Shown here piece after piece: positions 1 to 7,556 of a DNA stretch of 25,337 nt. Source of the DNA: Candidatus Saccharimonadota bacterium (GTDB lineage: Bacteria; Patescibacteriota; Saccharimonadia; Saccharimonadales; JACDFO01). Where the stretch lies: positions 1-25,337 of the forward strand of contig JACDFO010000007.1 of NCBI GenBank assembly GCA_013815785.1, in the 5' to 3' direction. The notes under the pieces are model-generated. The model was given only the letters and a program-made list of their open reading frames with translations. It was not told the origin of the DNA and ran no database searches. A program made the position numbers and the translations under genes. The stretch's first letter is position 1. The number at the start of each line of letters is the position of its first letter.

Positions 1-422
1 GGTGTTATCAGAGTCAGACGAATTGCCATCATGATTACAATGCGGCTGACATCTTTGCACCTACGGGAACTACCGTAGTTGCCGCCCGTGGGGGTACTGT
101 TGTCACGGCGAGAGATAACGATGGTTCGTCGGTCGGATCGCGCGTGACAATAAAAGGTACTGACGGAAATCTGTATTACTACACACATATGGGCAACGGA
201 ACTATTCGAGTAGGTGCAGGGGATATAATCACCGCCGGCCAAGAAATCGGAAAAGTCGGGACCCGGGCCGACGCGGTAGGGACCGACATGCACTTGCACT
301 TCGATGCTTTGCCACCGCCAGCCACCTCAAGACCTGGCTGTTCTGGTGCCAGCTGTAGGTCGTATCCATTTATTAATGTGCAACCGGTTCTCACGCAGTC
401 ATTTAACGCTCTGCCAGATTAA
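1..422 (+). CDS. M23-family (lysostaphin-type) metallopeptidase, 3' part only
   Basis: The reading frame is open from the left edge (first full codon at 3) to TAA at 420-422, so the start lies outside the window. The visible 139 residues form an M23 zinc endopeptidase domain that would cut peptidoglycan cross-bridges outside the membrane. The zinc ligands are visible: HHDYNAAD supplies the first His and the Asp, and MHLHF supplies the final HxH. Between them is the usual beta-sheet core (APTGTTVVAARGGTV, GQEIGKVG). The HHDYxAAD spacing matches the M23 domain of the next gene, so the two are paralogues. The next ORF begins 2 nt after this stop, which suggests one operon. What precedes the M23 domain cannot be seen. 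Confidence 0.88.
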   Translation, partial: CYQSQTNCHHDYNAADIFAPTGTTVVAARGGTVVTARDNDGSSVGSRVTIKGTDGNLYYYTHMGNGTIRVGAGDIITAGQEIGKVGTRADAVGTDMHLHFDALPPPATSRPGCSGASCRSYPFINVQPVLTQSFNALPD

Positions 423-424
423 TC

Positions 425-1570
425 ATGATTTTCAAAACACTAAAGTACATGACAAGATTTACCTGCTTGCTTATATGTTTCGTGGCGGCTAATCCGATAT
501 TTGTGAGTGCATTGTCGTCCGACCAACAAAAGGCCCTTGATTCTGGTGTTTATTATTTCAATACCGAGGACCCGACTGAGCCGTGTGCGGTCGGGGGGTC
601 AACAACTCTCGTCGGATCAGATAATGCCGAAAAGATATATAACTTCTTTGTATCCCGAGGCCTGCAGCCATTCCAGGCGGCTGGGATTATGGGCAACATG
701 ATGGCAGAATCCGGACTTAACCCGAGAGCACTGCAGCCCGGTGGCGAGGGCGACCAGCCTATTAATGGACGAGGTTTCGGACTTGTGCAATGGACGTTTA
801 CTGTCCGGCAAAAACCCCTAGTTGAACGCGCCCAAGCAGCCAACGTCCTACCTAGCGATCTGGGTGTACAGCTTGAGTACGTTTTGTATGAGCTCGATGA
901 GGTATACCCGGCAGTCGGTGATGACTTTCGGGCCACCACTAATGTGCGGGACGCTACCTTGGTAATAGAAGACCGCTACGAAATTCATGCTGGTCCGCGT
1001 CAACCAAGACGTATCCAGTGGGCAGAAGGCTTCTTGGCTCAATTCGGTGGTAATGCATCTGGTGGCTCCGGTTCATCCTCCGGCGGCACAGCTTGTGCGA
1101 CAGACGGTAGCGGACAGGTAGTCGGAAACTTCAGTCTACCTGTCGACAGACGCTGGTATGACGAACACCAGGTGTGGTTCACCAAACCTCACCATGACTA
1201 TCCAGCCGCAGATATACCAGTTCCAGTCGGCACACCGGTCTACTCAATGACAGCTGGTACGGTCACGAACGCACCGAACGGTGGAGCGTGTGGTACTGGA
1301 GTGAGTATTGATGCTGGTAGTGGTGTGACGTTTACTTATTGTCATGGTTCTGATGGTGGATCGATTACCGGAGCAAGAGAAGGAGACACTGTAAGTGCTG
1401 GCCAGCTAATTATGCACTCAGCAAACACTGGTCGCTCAACAGGACCGCATTTGCACCTTGGAATAAAAGTGAATGGTGAGAATCGGTGTCCGCAGGAGCT
1501 CTTCGTCGGTATCGCGAACGGTACGCCGCCAGCCATAACATCACTTCCATCAAGCGGATGCACTAACTAA
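425..1570 (+). CDS. Secreted two-domain peptidoglycan hydrolase: phage-tail-type lysozyme plus M23 peptidase
   Basis: This 381-residue protein should act on peptidoglycan outside the cell. Residues about 9-30 form a signal peptide (CLLICFVAANPIFVSALS). Residues 65-208 match the phage tail lysozyme family: AEKIYNFFVSRGLQPFQAAG, a candidate catalytic Glu95 in MAESGLNP, then GRGFGLVQW at 115-123. A Gly/Ser-rich linker (210-223) leads to an M23 domain with HHDYPAAD (256-263), YCH (305-307) and PHLHLG (341-346). It could therefore cut both glycan strands and peptide bridges. The start is uncertain: ATG 449 (Met9) would give a more typical signal peptide, and neither start has a clear Shine-Dalgarno site. 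The domain pairing is common in Saccharibacteria. Whether the target is its own wall or a host wall is unknown. Confidence 0.9.
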   Translation: MIFKTLKYMTRFTCLLICFVAANPIFVSALSSDQQKALDSGVYYFNTEDPTEPCAVGGSTTLVGSDNAEKIYNFFVSRGLQPFQAAGIMGNMMAESGLNPRALQPGGEGDQPINGRGFGLVQWTFTVRQKPLVERAQAANVLPSDLGVQLEYVLYELDEVYPAVGDDFRATTNVRDATLVIEDRYEIHAGPRQPRRIQWAEGFLAQFGGNASGGSGSSSGGTACATDGSGQVVGNFSLPVDRRWYDEHQVWFTKPHHDYPAADIPVPVGTPVYSMTAGTVTNAPNGGACGTGVSIDAGSGVTFTYCHGSDGGSITGAREGDTVSAGQLIMHSANTGRSTGPHLHLGIKVNGENRCPQELFVGIANGTPPAITSLPSSGCTN

Positions 1571-1586
1571 TGAAAGGTCAACTGAT

Positions 1587-3092
1587 ATGAAAAAACGCAT
1601 CATTCTCGCCATTATCATCATCTTGCCCCTGATTGCGCTGTATTGGTTGTCTAGCTATGCCTATCTCGAAATTACCGTGGACGGTTCGCCTGAAGGCAAT
1701 ACAGTGACCATCCGCAACCAAAAAAGCCTGAAATCCGTAACCCTAGACAATGTCAGTACCTCTAACAAGCGGCTTGTTAAAAAAGGTAGCTACGAGATTG
1801 ACATCACCAAAGGTGAAACAAGTTTCTTTTCCGTAAACACTACTGGGCGCTTTCTGAGCACCACAACAGTCCGAGGTACATTAGAGGAGGAAAAATCACG
1901 GATTTTTATCGGCAATAATCCGGACCCCTGTACTCATCTAGTGAATAATTTGCTCGTATCTTTTGTTTGCGGAGGGGCTTATGACGATATTCAGATACAT
2001 AATCCTGCAACAGCCGATCAGCCCACCTTCAATAATAAAAATCCCAATGTCAGTGAAGCGACTATCATCCGCATGGTTAGGACTAAGCAGGGCGGTGTGG
2101 CTCTGGTCAAAGAACCTATATTGGGCGGGGATAGTGAAGGGGATACATATTCGTTTTTTCCAATAAAAGAAGACCTCGAACAGGCAGGCGGGATAATCAT
2201 TAATGAGACACGCGATAATCTGACCTATGACATTACACCTTTTAAGGATGGGTTCTTACTGTTCGATTCTGCATTTGAGCAATTGCGGTACTTTGCATCA
2301 GTCAGCGCAGCAGCCGAAGAAATCAAGATTGAGCGACCGGAGGGTAAGAATTTACAGCCATTAGTAATCAATACTCGCGGTGACACAATTGCTATAGCCT
2401 ATTCTGATAATACTGAGGGTGATGTCTCAACGCTCGATGCTGACGAGGGAACCAAAGGTAGCACCACGGTCGTCATATATCGAAATGATGAATCCACTAC
2501 CTTTAGGTTTAAACAGCCCTACTCATCAATCAAGCTATGCGGCGAGCAAAAACTGTGCGCTTTGGTCCAGAATAGACTCGAAGTTTTTGACACCAGTGGC
2601 GACAAACAGAAACTAGTCTTTAGTGTTACTGGTGTGAATCAGGTAGAGGTCGTAGCGGACGAGCTAATTATCATTCGGGACCTTGATGTGCTTGGAATTA
2701 ATGTGGAGAAACGAAGCGGCTCAATCCAGTACAGTTTAGGTTTATATGGCAGCTGTGGCATACAAGCTGAGCCGACCAGTTATACTCTGTGCTTGACAAA
2801 TATTAAGCAAAAGAAGGTGGCGTTGTCTATTGATCCACTTAAAGTCAACACCGATAGTATAGATAAAAAGATAAATGAGCTCATGAGACTCCAAGATATA
2901 ACGGACGTTTCAGCGTATCGCAACTTCATATATATTTCCCCGAAGTTTGGAAAACCGGCATATGACCCAGCCACCAACTCGTACGACTATAATGCGATTG
3001 TGAAAAAACAGGTGAATGATCAGATAAACCAAAAAATAAGTGAACTTGGAATCAATCGCGGCATCTATACCATCATAAACACATTCGAGTAG
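1587..3092 (+). CDS. Membrane-anchored extracellular protein of unknown function
   Basis: I do not recognise this 501-residue protein. It starts with MKKR and a single hydrophobic segment (residues 4-25), so it is probably a bitopic protein with its bulk outside. Residues 28-95 (beta-rich, KKGSYEIDITKG) resemble a PEGA-like surface module. Residues from about 100 to 430 contain recurring short strand-rich stretches (GGVALVKEP, DGFLLFDSA, DTIAIAYSD, CALVQNRLEVFD) that could form a beta-propeller. The C-terminal 70 residues are more helical. An AAAGG Shine-Dalgarno site (1573-1577) lies 9 nt before ATG, and the gene begins 16 nt after the lysozyme-M23 gene, so they are probably co-transcribed. 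It ends only 8 nt from the convergent recF. The propeller reading is an inference from repeat rhythm. Confidence 0.8.
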   Translation: MKKRIILAIIIILPLIALYWLSSYAYLEITVDGSPEGNTVTIRNQKSLKSVTLDNVSTSNKRLVKKGSYEIDITKGETSFFSVNTTGRFLSTTTVRGTLEEEKSRIFIGNNPDPCTHLVNNLLVSFVCGGAYDDIQIHNPATADQPTFNNKNPNVSEATIIRMVRTKQGGVALVKEPILGGDSEGDTYSFFPIKEDLEQAGGIIINETRDNLTYDITPFKDGFLLFDSAFEQLRYFASVSAAAEEIKIERPEGKNLQPLVINTRGDTIAIAYSDNTEGDVSTLDADEGTKGSTTVVIYRNDESTTFRFKQPYSSIKLCGEQKLCALVQNRLEVFDTSGDKQKLVFSVTGVNQVEVVADELIIIRDLDVLGINVEKRSGSIQYSLGLYGSCGIQAEPTSYTLCLTNIKQKKVALSIDPLKVNTDSIDKKINELMRLQDITDVSAYRNFIYISPKFGKPAYDPATNSYDYNAIVKKQVNDQINQKISELGINRGIYTIINTFE

Positions 3093-3100
3093 TTCGATAC

Positions 3101-4165
3101 TTAGTGATTTTGGCTAGTTGGAATAATGTGGCAGGTTTCGGTGAAATGTTGGATTACTACGTCTGCGTCTGTAGTGGTTAAGAAAGTTTGGTAACCCTTG
3201 ATGGCTTCTGTCAGGGCTTTACGGCGCGAGCCGTCTAGCTCGCTAAAGACATCATCCATTAGTAGTAACGGCTTGGCACCTCGATCTTCTTCTAATAATT
3301 GCAATTCTATTGTTTTTAACGCAAGTAATAAGGTACGTATTTCGCCCCGAGAGGCGCTGTGGTCTGCATCATGCCCGTTTAAATTAACCCGAAAATCGTC
3401 ACGGTGTGGGCCGTGGCCAGTAAATCCACGCCGTTCATCAAGCTGTTGACCAGATTCAAGCTTGTGTAATAGTTTGGTGCTGTATTGTTCGCCCGAACAA
3501 GAACTGACATAGTCAACGGAAACCTTGGTCTTACCACCGCCCATAGATTTGTAAATAGCGGAGATATCTTTATTGATCCGACCAATTAATCGCTGGCGGT
3601 GTAGGGCCATTTGGCCACCCAGATCGCTCAAACGCAAATTCCAAACAAATAATTGGTCATGGGTGACATTGCCGTTTTTAAGTAAAAAATTTCTCTGTTG
3701 CAAGGCTCTTTTATATTGTTTGCGTAAAGTGTCGTAGCCCGGTGTGAATTGTTCTAGTAAATCATCCATGTATTCACGACGGAGTTCTGGTGAACCACTC
3801 AATAGTTGCAAGTGATTTGGTTCAAATAATACAACCGGCACTTGTTTGGCAATCGTCAGCTTTTTAATTAACTGCTCGTCAACAATCAGTTCTTTTTTGA
3901 TACGCATATCTTCATCGATAAGTTTTATAGTTCTGGCGCCACCATCGCCGTGGCCATCCAAACGTGCCCATGGTTTTTTGAATCGTATGAGTTCTGTGTC
4001 TTTAGCCCTATAGGATTTACTGAGTGCTAAAACCATTATTGCTTCAAGTAAGTTTGTTTTGCCACTGGCGTTTGGTCCAACAATAATATTTACCCCAGGC
4101 GAAAACTCAAAGCTATCGTCTATGTACGAACGGAAGTTTTGTAGCCGAATATCAGAAAAAGCCAT
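3101..4165 (-). CDS. recF: DNA replication/repair ATPase RecF
   Basis: RecF is an SMC-like ATPase that helps load RecA at single-strand gaps and works with RecO and RecR. The 354-residue length is normal for the family. Visible are the N-terminal MAFSDIRLQNFRSY, Walker A GPNASGKT (30-37), the RecF-typical GPHRDDF (252-258), the ABC signature-like SRGEIR (272-277) and Walker B LLLMDDVFSELD (300-311). Its ATG lies 3 nt after the stop of the S23 gene and inside the NNNAGCT array. It has no room for its own promoter, so it depends on transcription from dnaN or from the S23 promoter. It would directly follow dnaN but for the S23 gene. Confidence 0.97.
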   Translation of the reverse strand: MAFSDIRLQNFRSYIDDSFEFSPGVNIIVGPNASGKTNLLEAIMVLALSKSYRAKDTELIRFKKPWARLDGHGDGGARTIKLIDEDMRIKKELIVDEQLIKKLTIAKQVPVVLFEPNHLQLLSGSPELRREYMDDLLEQFTPGYDTLRKQYKRALQQRNFLLKNGNVTHDQLFVWNLRLSDLGGQMALHRQRLIGRINKDISAIYKSMGGGKTKVSVDYVSSCSGEQYSTKLLHKLESGQQLDERRGFTGHGPHRDDFRVNLNGHDADHSASRGEIRTLLLALKTIELQLLEEDRGAKPLLLMDDVFSELDGSRRKALTEAIKGYQTFLTTTDADVVIQHFTETCHIIPTSQNH

Positions 4166-4191
4166 TAGCTAATAGTCCTTAGCTGGTAGCT
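4164..4191. repeat. Four-unit NNNAGCT 7-mer array, recF side of the S23 gene
   Basis: On the + strand the units are ATTAGCT, AATAGTC (degenerate), CTTAGCT and GGTAGCT. The array is in direct orientation with the 28-bp array at 4540-4567; the third unit is identical and 20 of 28 bases match overall. It encodes the last residues and stop of the S23 gene and reaches into the recF start codon. Confidence 0.75.
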
Positions 4192-4528
4192 TCCGGACAA
4201 AGCCACTTAGCAATCTACCGACTTCCTCGGTTTGTTCAAGCAAAGTTTGTTGTTTCGCTTCAGAGATATAACCAAGTTTGTGTGCGATTAATAACATTGA
4301 CTCAACTTCAGCACATGAACCTTTGGCTATCATAAGAAAATTTCTGAATGCTTTATCACTTCGTTTAGCATATCCTTCGGCGACATTATTACTAATGGAA
4401 ATTGTTGCTCGTTGAATCTGATCTCTAAAACTGAAATCTTTGCAGTCCTTAAATTCTCCATAAATACTTACAGCCAAATCCGCCGCTTTTTGCCACGTTA
4501 CTAAATCCTTAAAGGACTGTGTTTTCAT
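4169..4528 (-). CDS. Four-helix-bundle protein (S23 / 23S rRNA intervening-sequence protein family)
   Basis: This 119-residue protein matches the four-helix-bundle family first seen in ORFs inside 23S rRNA intervening sequences. The conserved features are FKDLVTWQKAADLAVSIY near the N-terminus, FRDQIQRATISISNNVAEGY (residues 34-53), FRNFLMIAKGSCAEVES in helix three and a final helix ending in LLSGFVRKL. The molecular role of free-standing members is not established; the diversity-generating-retroelement protein Avd has the same fold. It lies between dnaN and recF, an unusual place for it, and is bracketed by NNNAGCT arrays. Its last codons and stop are made of array sequence. A TAGAAT -10 hexamer 6 nt before ATG suggests its own leaderless transcript. 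No reverse transcriptase or rRNA gene is nearby. Confidence 0.9.
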   Translation of the reverse strand: MKTQSFKDLVTWQKAADLAVSIYGEFKDCKDFSFRDQIQRATISISNNVAEGYAKRSDKAFRNFLMIAKGSCAEVESMLLIAHKLGYISEAKQQTLLEQTEEVGRLLSGFVRKLPAKDY

Positions 4529-4534
4529 TGTCTC

Positions 4535-4540
4535 ATTCTA
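4535..4540 (-). promoter_or_regulatory. -10 hexamer TAGAAT of the S23 gene
   Basis: Read on the minus strand, TAGAAT is followed by 6 nt and then the ATG at 4528, so transcription would begin at or next to the start codon. No convincing -35 is seen, because that position falls in the 7-mer array. Confidence 0.45.
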
Positions 4541-4567
4541 TCAGCTACAAGCTCTTAGCTATCAGCT
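4540..4567. repeat. Four-unit NNNAGCT 7-mer array, dnaN side of the S23 gene
   Basis: On the + strand the units are ATCAGCT, ACAAGCT, CTTAGCT and ATCAGCT, with exact 7-nt period. Read from dnaN, the array supplies its last Ser codon and TGA stop. It then runs into the S23 -10 hexamer. Confidence 0.85.
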
Positions 4568-5653
4568 TTTAAGGGGCATTATGACGTGTGTGTAATCTTT
4601 TGCTTTTGCGTCAGTAATTAGGCACGGTTCCAATTTGCCATTGAATGAAATCGTTGCCTCATCGCCGTTAAGTGCATTTAGTGCATCTAAAATATAACGA
4701 GAGTTTAGCGTAATAACACCATCGCCAGTAACTTCAGCATTGGCGCTCGCCGTGTTTTCACCTATTTGTGAAGCGATGGAACGAATACTGACTTGGGCTG
4801 GTTCCGTTTCTAAATTAATCGTGACACTGCCGGCACTTTCGCGGGCAAAAAGGCTAGAGACTTTAGTAATATTTACAAAATCGACCCGTTTTAGGATTGC
4901 AGATGATGCAAAGGTTTTTGGAATTAGTTTTCTGTAGTCTGGATACTTACCCTCAATCAAACGCGTAACAAGCTCGACATCCCCCACCTTAAATAGTACC
5001 TGTTGATCATCATGTGTCACCACTACGTCAGAATCTTCGTCTCCTAAGATGCGTAGTAAGTCTTGTAGGGCATTAGCAGGAATCAGAAGGCTAACCTCTT
5101 GTTTAGTTGTATCTAAACGTTTTTCAGCCAAACGATAACTATCTGTCGCAACGATATATAAACCGCCTTCATGGCTATGAACGAGTACGCCTGTCAGTAG
5201 TGGACGAGCTTCATCAGACGAAGCCGCTACTACTACTTGTTGTAAACCTGTTTTGAGTGTTTTACCGGCTATTTTCCATTGCTTTCCACCAGCAATAGCC
5301 GGCATGACTGGGAAATCTTCAGCCGTAACACCATTGATGATTGATTGATATTTATCGGTACTAATGTGTAGTTTGTTTTCTTTGAGTGATAAATCAATTA
5401 CACCAGAAGGTAGGCTGCTGACAAAATCTTGCATAAGCCGGGCAGGGACGGTAATAGCACCTTCAATCGCAACCTTCGAACCAATGTAGTGGGTAATCGC
5501 AATATCTAGGTTTGTTGCAGCAATACTTAAACGGTTATCGACTGTTTTTAATAAGACATTTGAGAGTATTGGTAGCGTACCTCTGCTATTAGCCACCCGT
5601 GATACATGTCCGAGTGCTTTCGATAGGTTTTCCTGGGTTACTTGTAGCTTCAT
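4562..5653 (-). CDS. dnaN: DNA polymerase III beta subunit (sliding clamp)
   Basis: The product is the ring-shaped processivity clamp that tethers the replicative polymerase. At 363 residues it is full length for the family. Recognisable parts are MKLQVTQENLSKALGHVSRV at the N-terminus, TLPILSNVLL, ATNLDIAI, the central ATDSYRLAEKR and the C-terminal tail ending in HVIMPLKS, close to the MPMRL-type ends seen elsewhere. An AGGA Shine-Dalgarno site lies 7 nt before the ATG. The final Ser and TGA come from the NNNAGCT array, but the preceding MPLK shows that the clamp tail itself is intact. A possible -10 (TATAAA, about 40-50 nt upstream) suggests a leadered promoter in the dnaA-dnaN gap. Confidence 0.97.
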   Translation of the reverse strand: MKLQVTQENLSKALGHVSRVANSRGTLPILSNVLLKTVDNRLSIAATNLDIAITHYIGSKVAIEGAITVPARLMQDFVSSLPSGVIDLSLKENKLHISTDKYQSIINGVTAEDFPVMPAIAGGKQWKIAGKTLKTGLQQVVVAASSDEARPLLTGVLVHSHEGGLYIVATDSYRLAEKRLDTTKQEVSLLIPANALQDLLRILGDEDSDVVVTHDDQQVLFKVGDVELVTRLIEGKYPDYRKLIPKTFASSAILKRVDFVNITKVSSLFARESAGSVTINLETEPAQVSIRSIASQIGENTASANAEVTGDGVITLNSRYILDALNALNGDEATISFNGKLEPCLITDAKAKDYTHVIMPLKS

Positions 5654-5914
5654 TACTATAATCCTTTCATGTAAATAAAATTAGTAGGGGTCTTTATAGG
5701 CTGTGTGGATAGTGGGTATAAATTAAATATAACAGATATAAAATTCACATTTCGGTAGGGGAAAAACTGAGTACTTTTATTGCACAAAATGTTCACAAGG
5801 TCGTAGGGTTGTACCCAGCCACGCGGGGTATTATTTTGGCTGTGTGTAAGTCGGTACAGTTGTACCCACTTGTCCCACAAGCCATGAACAGCCTTTACCC
5901 AGCCAGTAATATTC
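5654..5914. other. dnaA-dnaN intergenic region with repeats, a DnaA-box-like site and an AT-rich tract
   Basis: This 261-nt gap has no convincing gene. It holds a DnaA-box-like TGTGGATAG (5704-5712; reverse CTATCCACA, one mismatch to TTATCCACA), followed by a strongly AT-rich tract (5716-5747). GGCTGTGTG occurs twice (5699-5707 and 5838-5846). The hexamer TGGGTA/TACCCA occurs four times (5713-5718 inverted; 5812-5817, 5863-5868 and 5896-5901). GTTGTACCCA is repeated exactly at 5808 and 5859. In many bacteria part or all of oriC lies in this gap, so this may be an unwinding or DnaA-binding region. The role is inferred. Confidence 0.5.
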
Positions 5915-7273
5915 TTATGCATAGAGCCGCTCCTTGATTTCACTAATAGCAGATTTGATATTAGTGTCAAAACTAGCTTCTCGCTCGATTTTTTCGACCG
6001 AATGAATCGCAGTGGTGTGATCTTTGCGTCCTAGCTCGCGGGCAATCTTAGGAAAACTTAGATGCAATTCGCTTCGTAATATATACATAGCTACCTGGCG
6101 AGGTACCACAATATCCTTGTCCCGTTTAGGTCCCAAAATATCCTCCATTGGAATCTGAAAATGCTTGGCGGTTCGTTCAATTATCTGTTTGGCGCTGATG
6201 TGTTTAGGTCGGGCTTTTGCGACACCAAGCAAACTGGAGGCGATAGCTAGGTCTGGTTCAAGGCCTCGCATTTCACAAAAAGCCAACAGTTGGTTTAATG
6301 CGCCTTCGAGTTCACGAATGTTTGTCTGTACTAGATTTGCTAAATATTCTACGACTGGGTGTGGCAACGTAACCTCGTGTGATCCAGCCTTGGTTTGGAT
6401 AATGGCACAGCGTGTCTCAAAGTCAGGTGTTTGCATATCGATAGCCATTCCCATCGTAAAGCGCGACCGCAATCTTTCCTCGAGGGTAGGGATGTCCCTG
6501 GGGGGTTTATCGCTACTGATAATGATTTGCTTATTGGCTTGATGCAGGGCATTAAACGTATGAAAAAATTCTTCTTGGGTTTTTTCCTTGCCGGCAATGA
6601 ACTGAATATCATCGATAATCAACACGTCGCAACCGCGGTAGTAACCAGCAAAATCTGTGTTTTTCTTAAAACGTATAGCGTCTAGGAATTCTTGGACAAA
6701 CTGCTCGGTAGATACATAGACTACTCTTCCGCCAGGGTTTCTGGTTAGGAAGGAGTTGCCAACGGCTTGTATTAAATGAGTCTTACCAATTCCAACACCG
6801 CCATATATAAAGAGCGGATTATATTTTGTGCCAGCAGTTTGGGCTACTGCCTGACAAGCTGCATAGGCCAGTTCGTTACCGGATCCGACGATGAAATTTT
6901 CGAATGTGTAGCGCTCGTTAAGCCCTTGGCGGTAGCTGTGGCTAAGCGATGAGCTTGTAGGTCTATTTAAAACACTGTTGTCTCGAACCTGATTTAAGAT
7001 TACAGGTTCGTCGTGTTTTTTTGGTGTGGATAAAGAGTGGATCTTGTATTCAATATTCTCTGGTTTTACACCATTTTTGGCCAAAGTGTCTGCGACTAGT
7101 TGGTTATATTTACGCTCTAATTGTTGCTTTATAAAGACGTTAGGGACGCCGACGACGAGCGTGTCGTCTTTGTAGCGTAGCAGGTGAGTGTTCTTGAACC
7201 ACGTGACAAAACTAGCTCGTGAAACCGTAAGTTCTATCTCGCCAAGTACGGCTTGCCACAAGCTGTCCTGCAT
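5915..7273 (-). CDS. dnaA: Chromosomal replication initiator DnaA
   Basis: DnaA binds oriC and melts it in its ATP form. The 452-residue protein has all four domains. Domain I is at residues 1-75, domain II is a short linker (about 80-118), and the AAA+ domain carries Walker A GGVGIGKTH (158-166) and Walker B VLIIDDIQ (217-224). Domain IV has the DNA-binding signature DHTTAIHS (418-425). A GGGAG Shine-Dalgarno site lies about 7 nt before the ATG, and a TATAGT -10 lies about 28 nt upstream. The candidate -35 overlaps a DnaA-box-like sequence, which would allow autoregulation. It diverges from rpmH across the probable origin. Confidence 0.98.
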   Translation of the reverse strand: MQDSLWQAVLGEIELTVSRASFVTWFKNTHLLRYKDDTLVVGVPNVFIKQQLERKYNQLVADTLAKNGVKPENIEYKIHSLSTPKKHDEPVILNQVRDNSVLNRPTSSSLSHSYRQGLNERYTFENFIVGSGNELAYAACQAVAQTAGTKYNPLFIYGGVGIGKTHLIQAVGNSFLTRNPGGRVVYVSTEQFVQEFLDAIRFKKNTDFAGYYRGCDVLIIDDIQFIAGKEKTQEEFFHTFNALHQANKQIIISSDKPPRDIPTLEERLRSRFTMGMAIDMQTPDFETRCAIIQTKAGSHEVTLPHPVVEYLANLVQTNIRELEGALNQLLAFCEMRGLEPDLAIASSLLGVAKARPKHISAKQIIERTAKHFQIPMEDILGPKRDKDIVVPRQVAMYILRSELHLSFPKIARELGRKDHTTAIHSVEKIEREASFDTNIKSAISEIKERLYA

Positions 7274-7550
7274 TATCCGCTCCCTCTTTAGTGCTACCCA
7301 TACTATACGAAATTTTTAGACTTTTCCACAAGCCCCTAGGTGTTTATTATGGTGTGTGTTGTAAATCACAGAAAAGAGCCCTCGCTTGTACACAATAGAG
7401 AGCGGTATCTGTTAATCTGTGGACAAACAAGTGTCGTCAGTGGAAAACTTTGCTCGTTTAGTGGGAAAATATTGTTAATTTCACTTTGGTTTCGTGTCGG
7501 GATCTTTTTATGGTTACTAGCGCTAAGTTGACCAGAGGTGAGCTCTCTGG
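7274..7550. other. Candidate oriC segment between dnaA and rpmH
   Basis: No gene is supported here. Near-consensus DnaA boxes are TTTTCCACA (7322-7330), TTGTACACA (7386-7394) and, inverted, TGTGGACAA (7418-7426; reads TTGTCCACA). A weaker AGTGGAAAA follows at 7439-7447, and an AT-rich stretch lies at about 7463-7490. Each of the first three differs from TTATNCACA at one position. The gene order dnaN-dnaA // rpmH-rnpA-yidC-jag with divergent transcription is the classic origin arrangement. Confidence 0.6.
7302..7307 (-). promoter_or_regulatory. -10 hexamer TATAGT of dnaA
   Basis: On the minus strand TATAGT lies 28 nt before the dnaA ATG. TTGTGG, 18 nt further upstream, could be the -35 and overlaps the DnaA-box-like site at 7322-7330. 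This leader contains a Shine-Dalgarno site, unlike several other genes in the window. Confidence 0.5.
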
Positions 7551-7556
7551 TAGAAT
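7528..7556 (+). promoter_or_regulatory. rpmH promoter, TTGACC - 17 nt - TAGAAT
   Basis: The -35 is TTGACC (7528-7533) and the -10 is TAGAAT (7551-7556), with an ideal 17-nt spacer. The ATG of rpmH follows the -10 by 8 nt, so the transcript should start at or within a base or two of the start codon. Confidence 0.75.

Noticed and set aside
4164..4567. Diversity-generating retroelement, suggested by the Avd-like fold of the S23 protein
   Set aside because: No reverse transcriptase, template repeat or variable repeat was found in the window.
5801..5905. Possible CRISPR-like or iteron array in the dnaA-dnaN gap
   Set aside because: The repeats are short (6-10 nt) with unequal spacing of 51 and 33 nt and in mixed orientation; no cas genes are present. 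Kept only as origin-type repeats.
5656..5970. Open frame of 104 codons on the minus strand between dnaA and dnaN
   Set aside because: It overlaps the dnaA C-terminus in another frame, covers the repeat-rich, AT-rich intergenic region, and its translation has no domain-like composition or ribosome-binding site.
6165..6542. Open frame of 125 codons antisense to dnaA
   Set aside because: Mirror frame of a strongly conserved gene; Cys/Ser/Arg-rich translation typical of an antisense shadow.
7340..7531. Open frame of 63 codons in the dnaA-rpmH gap
   Set aside because: It covers the DnaA-box-like sites and the rpmH -35, has no ribosome-binding site and gives an unstructured translation.
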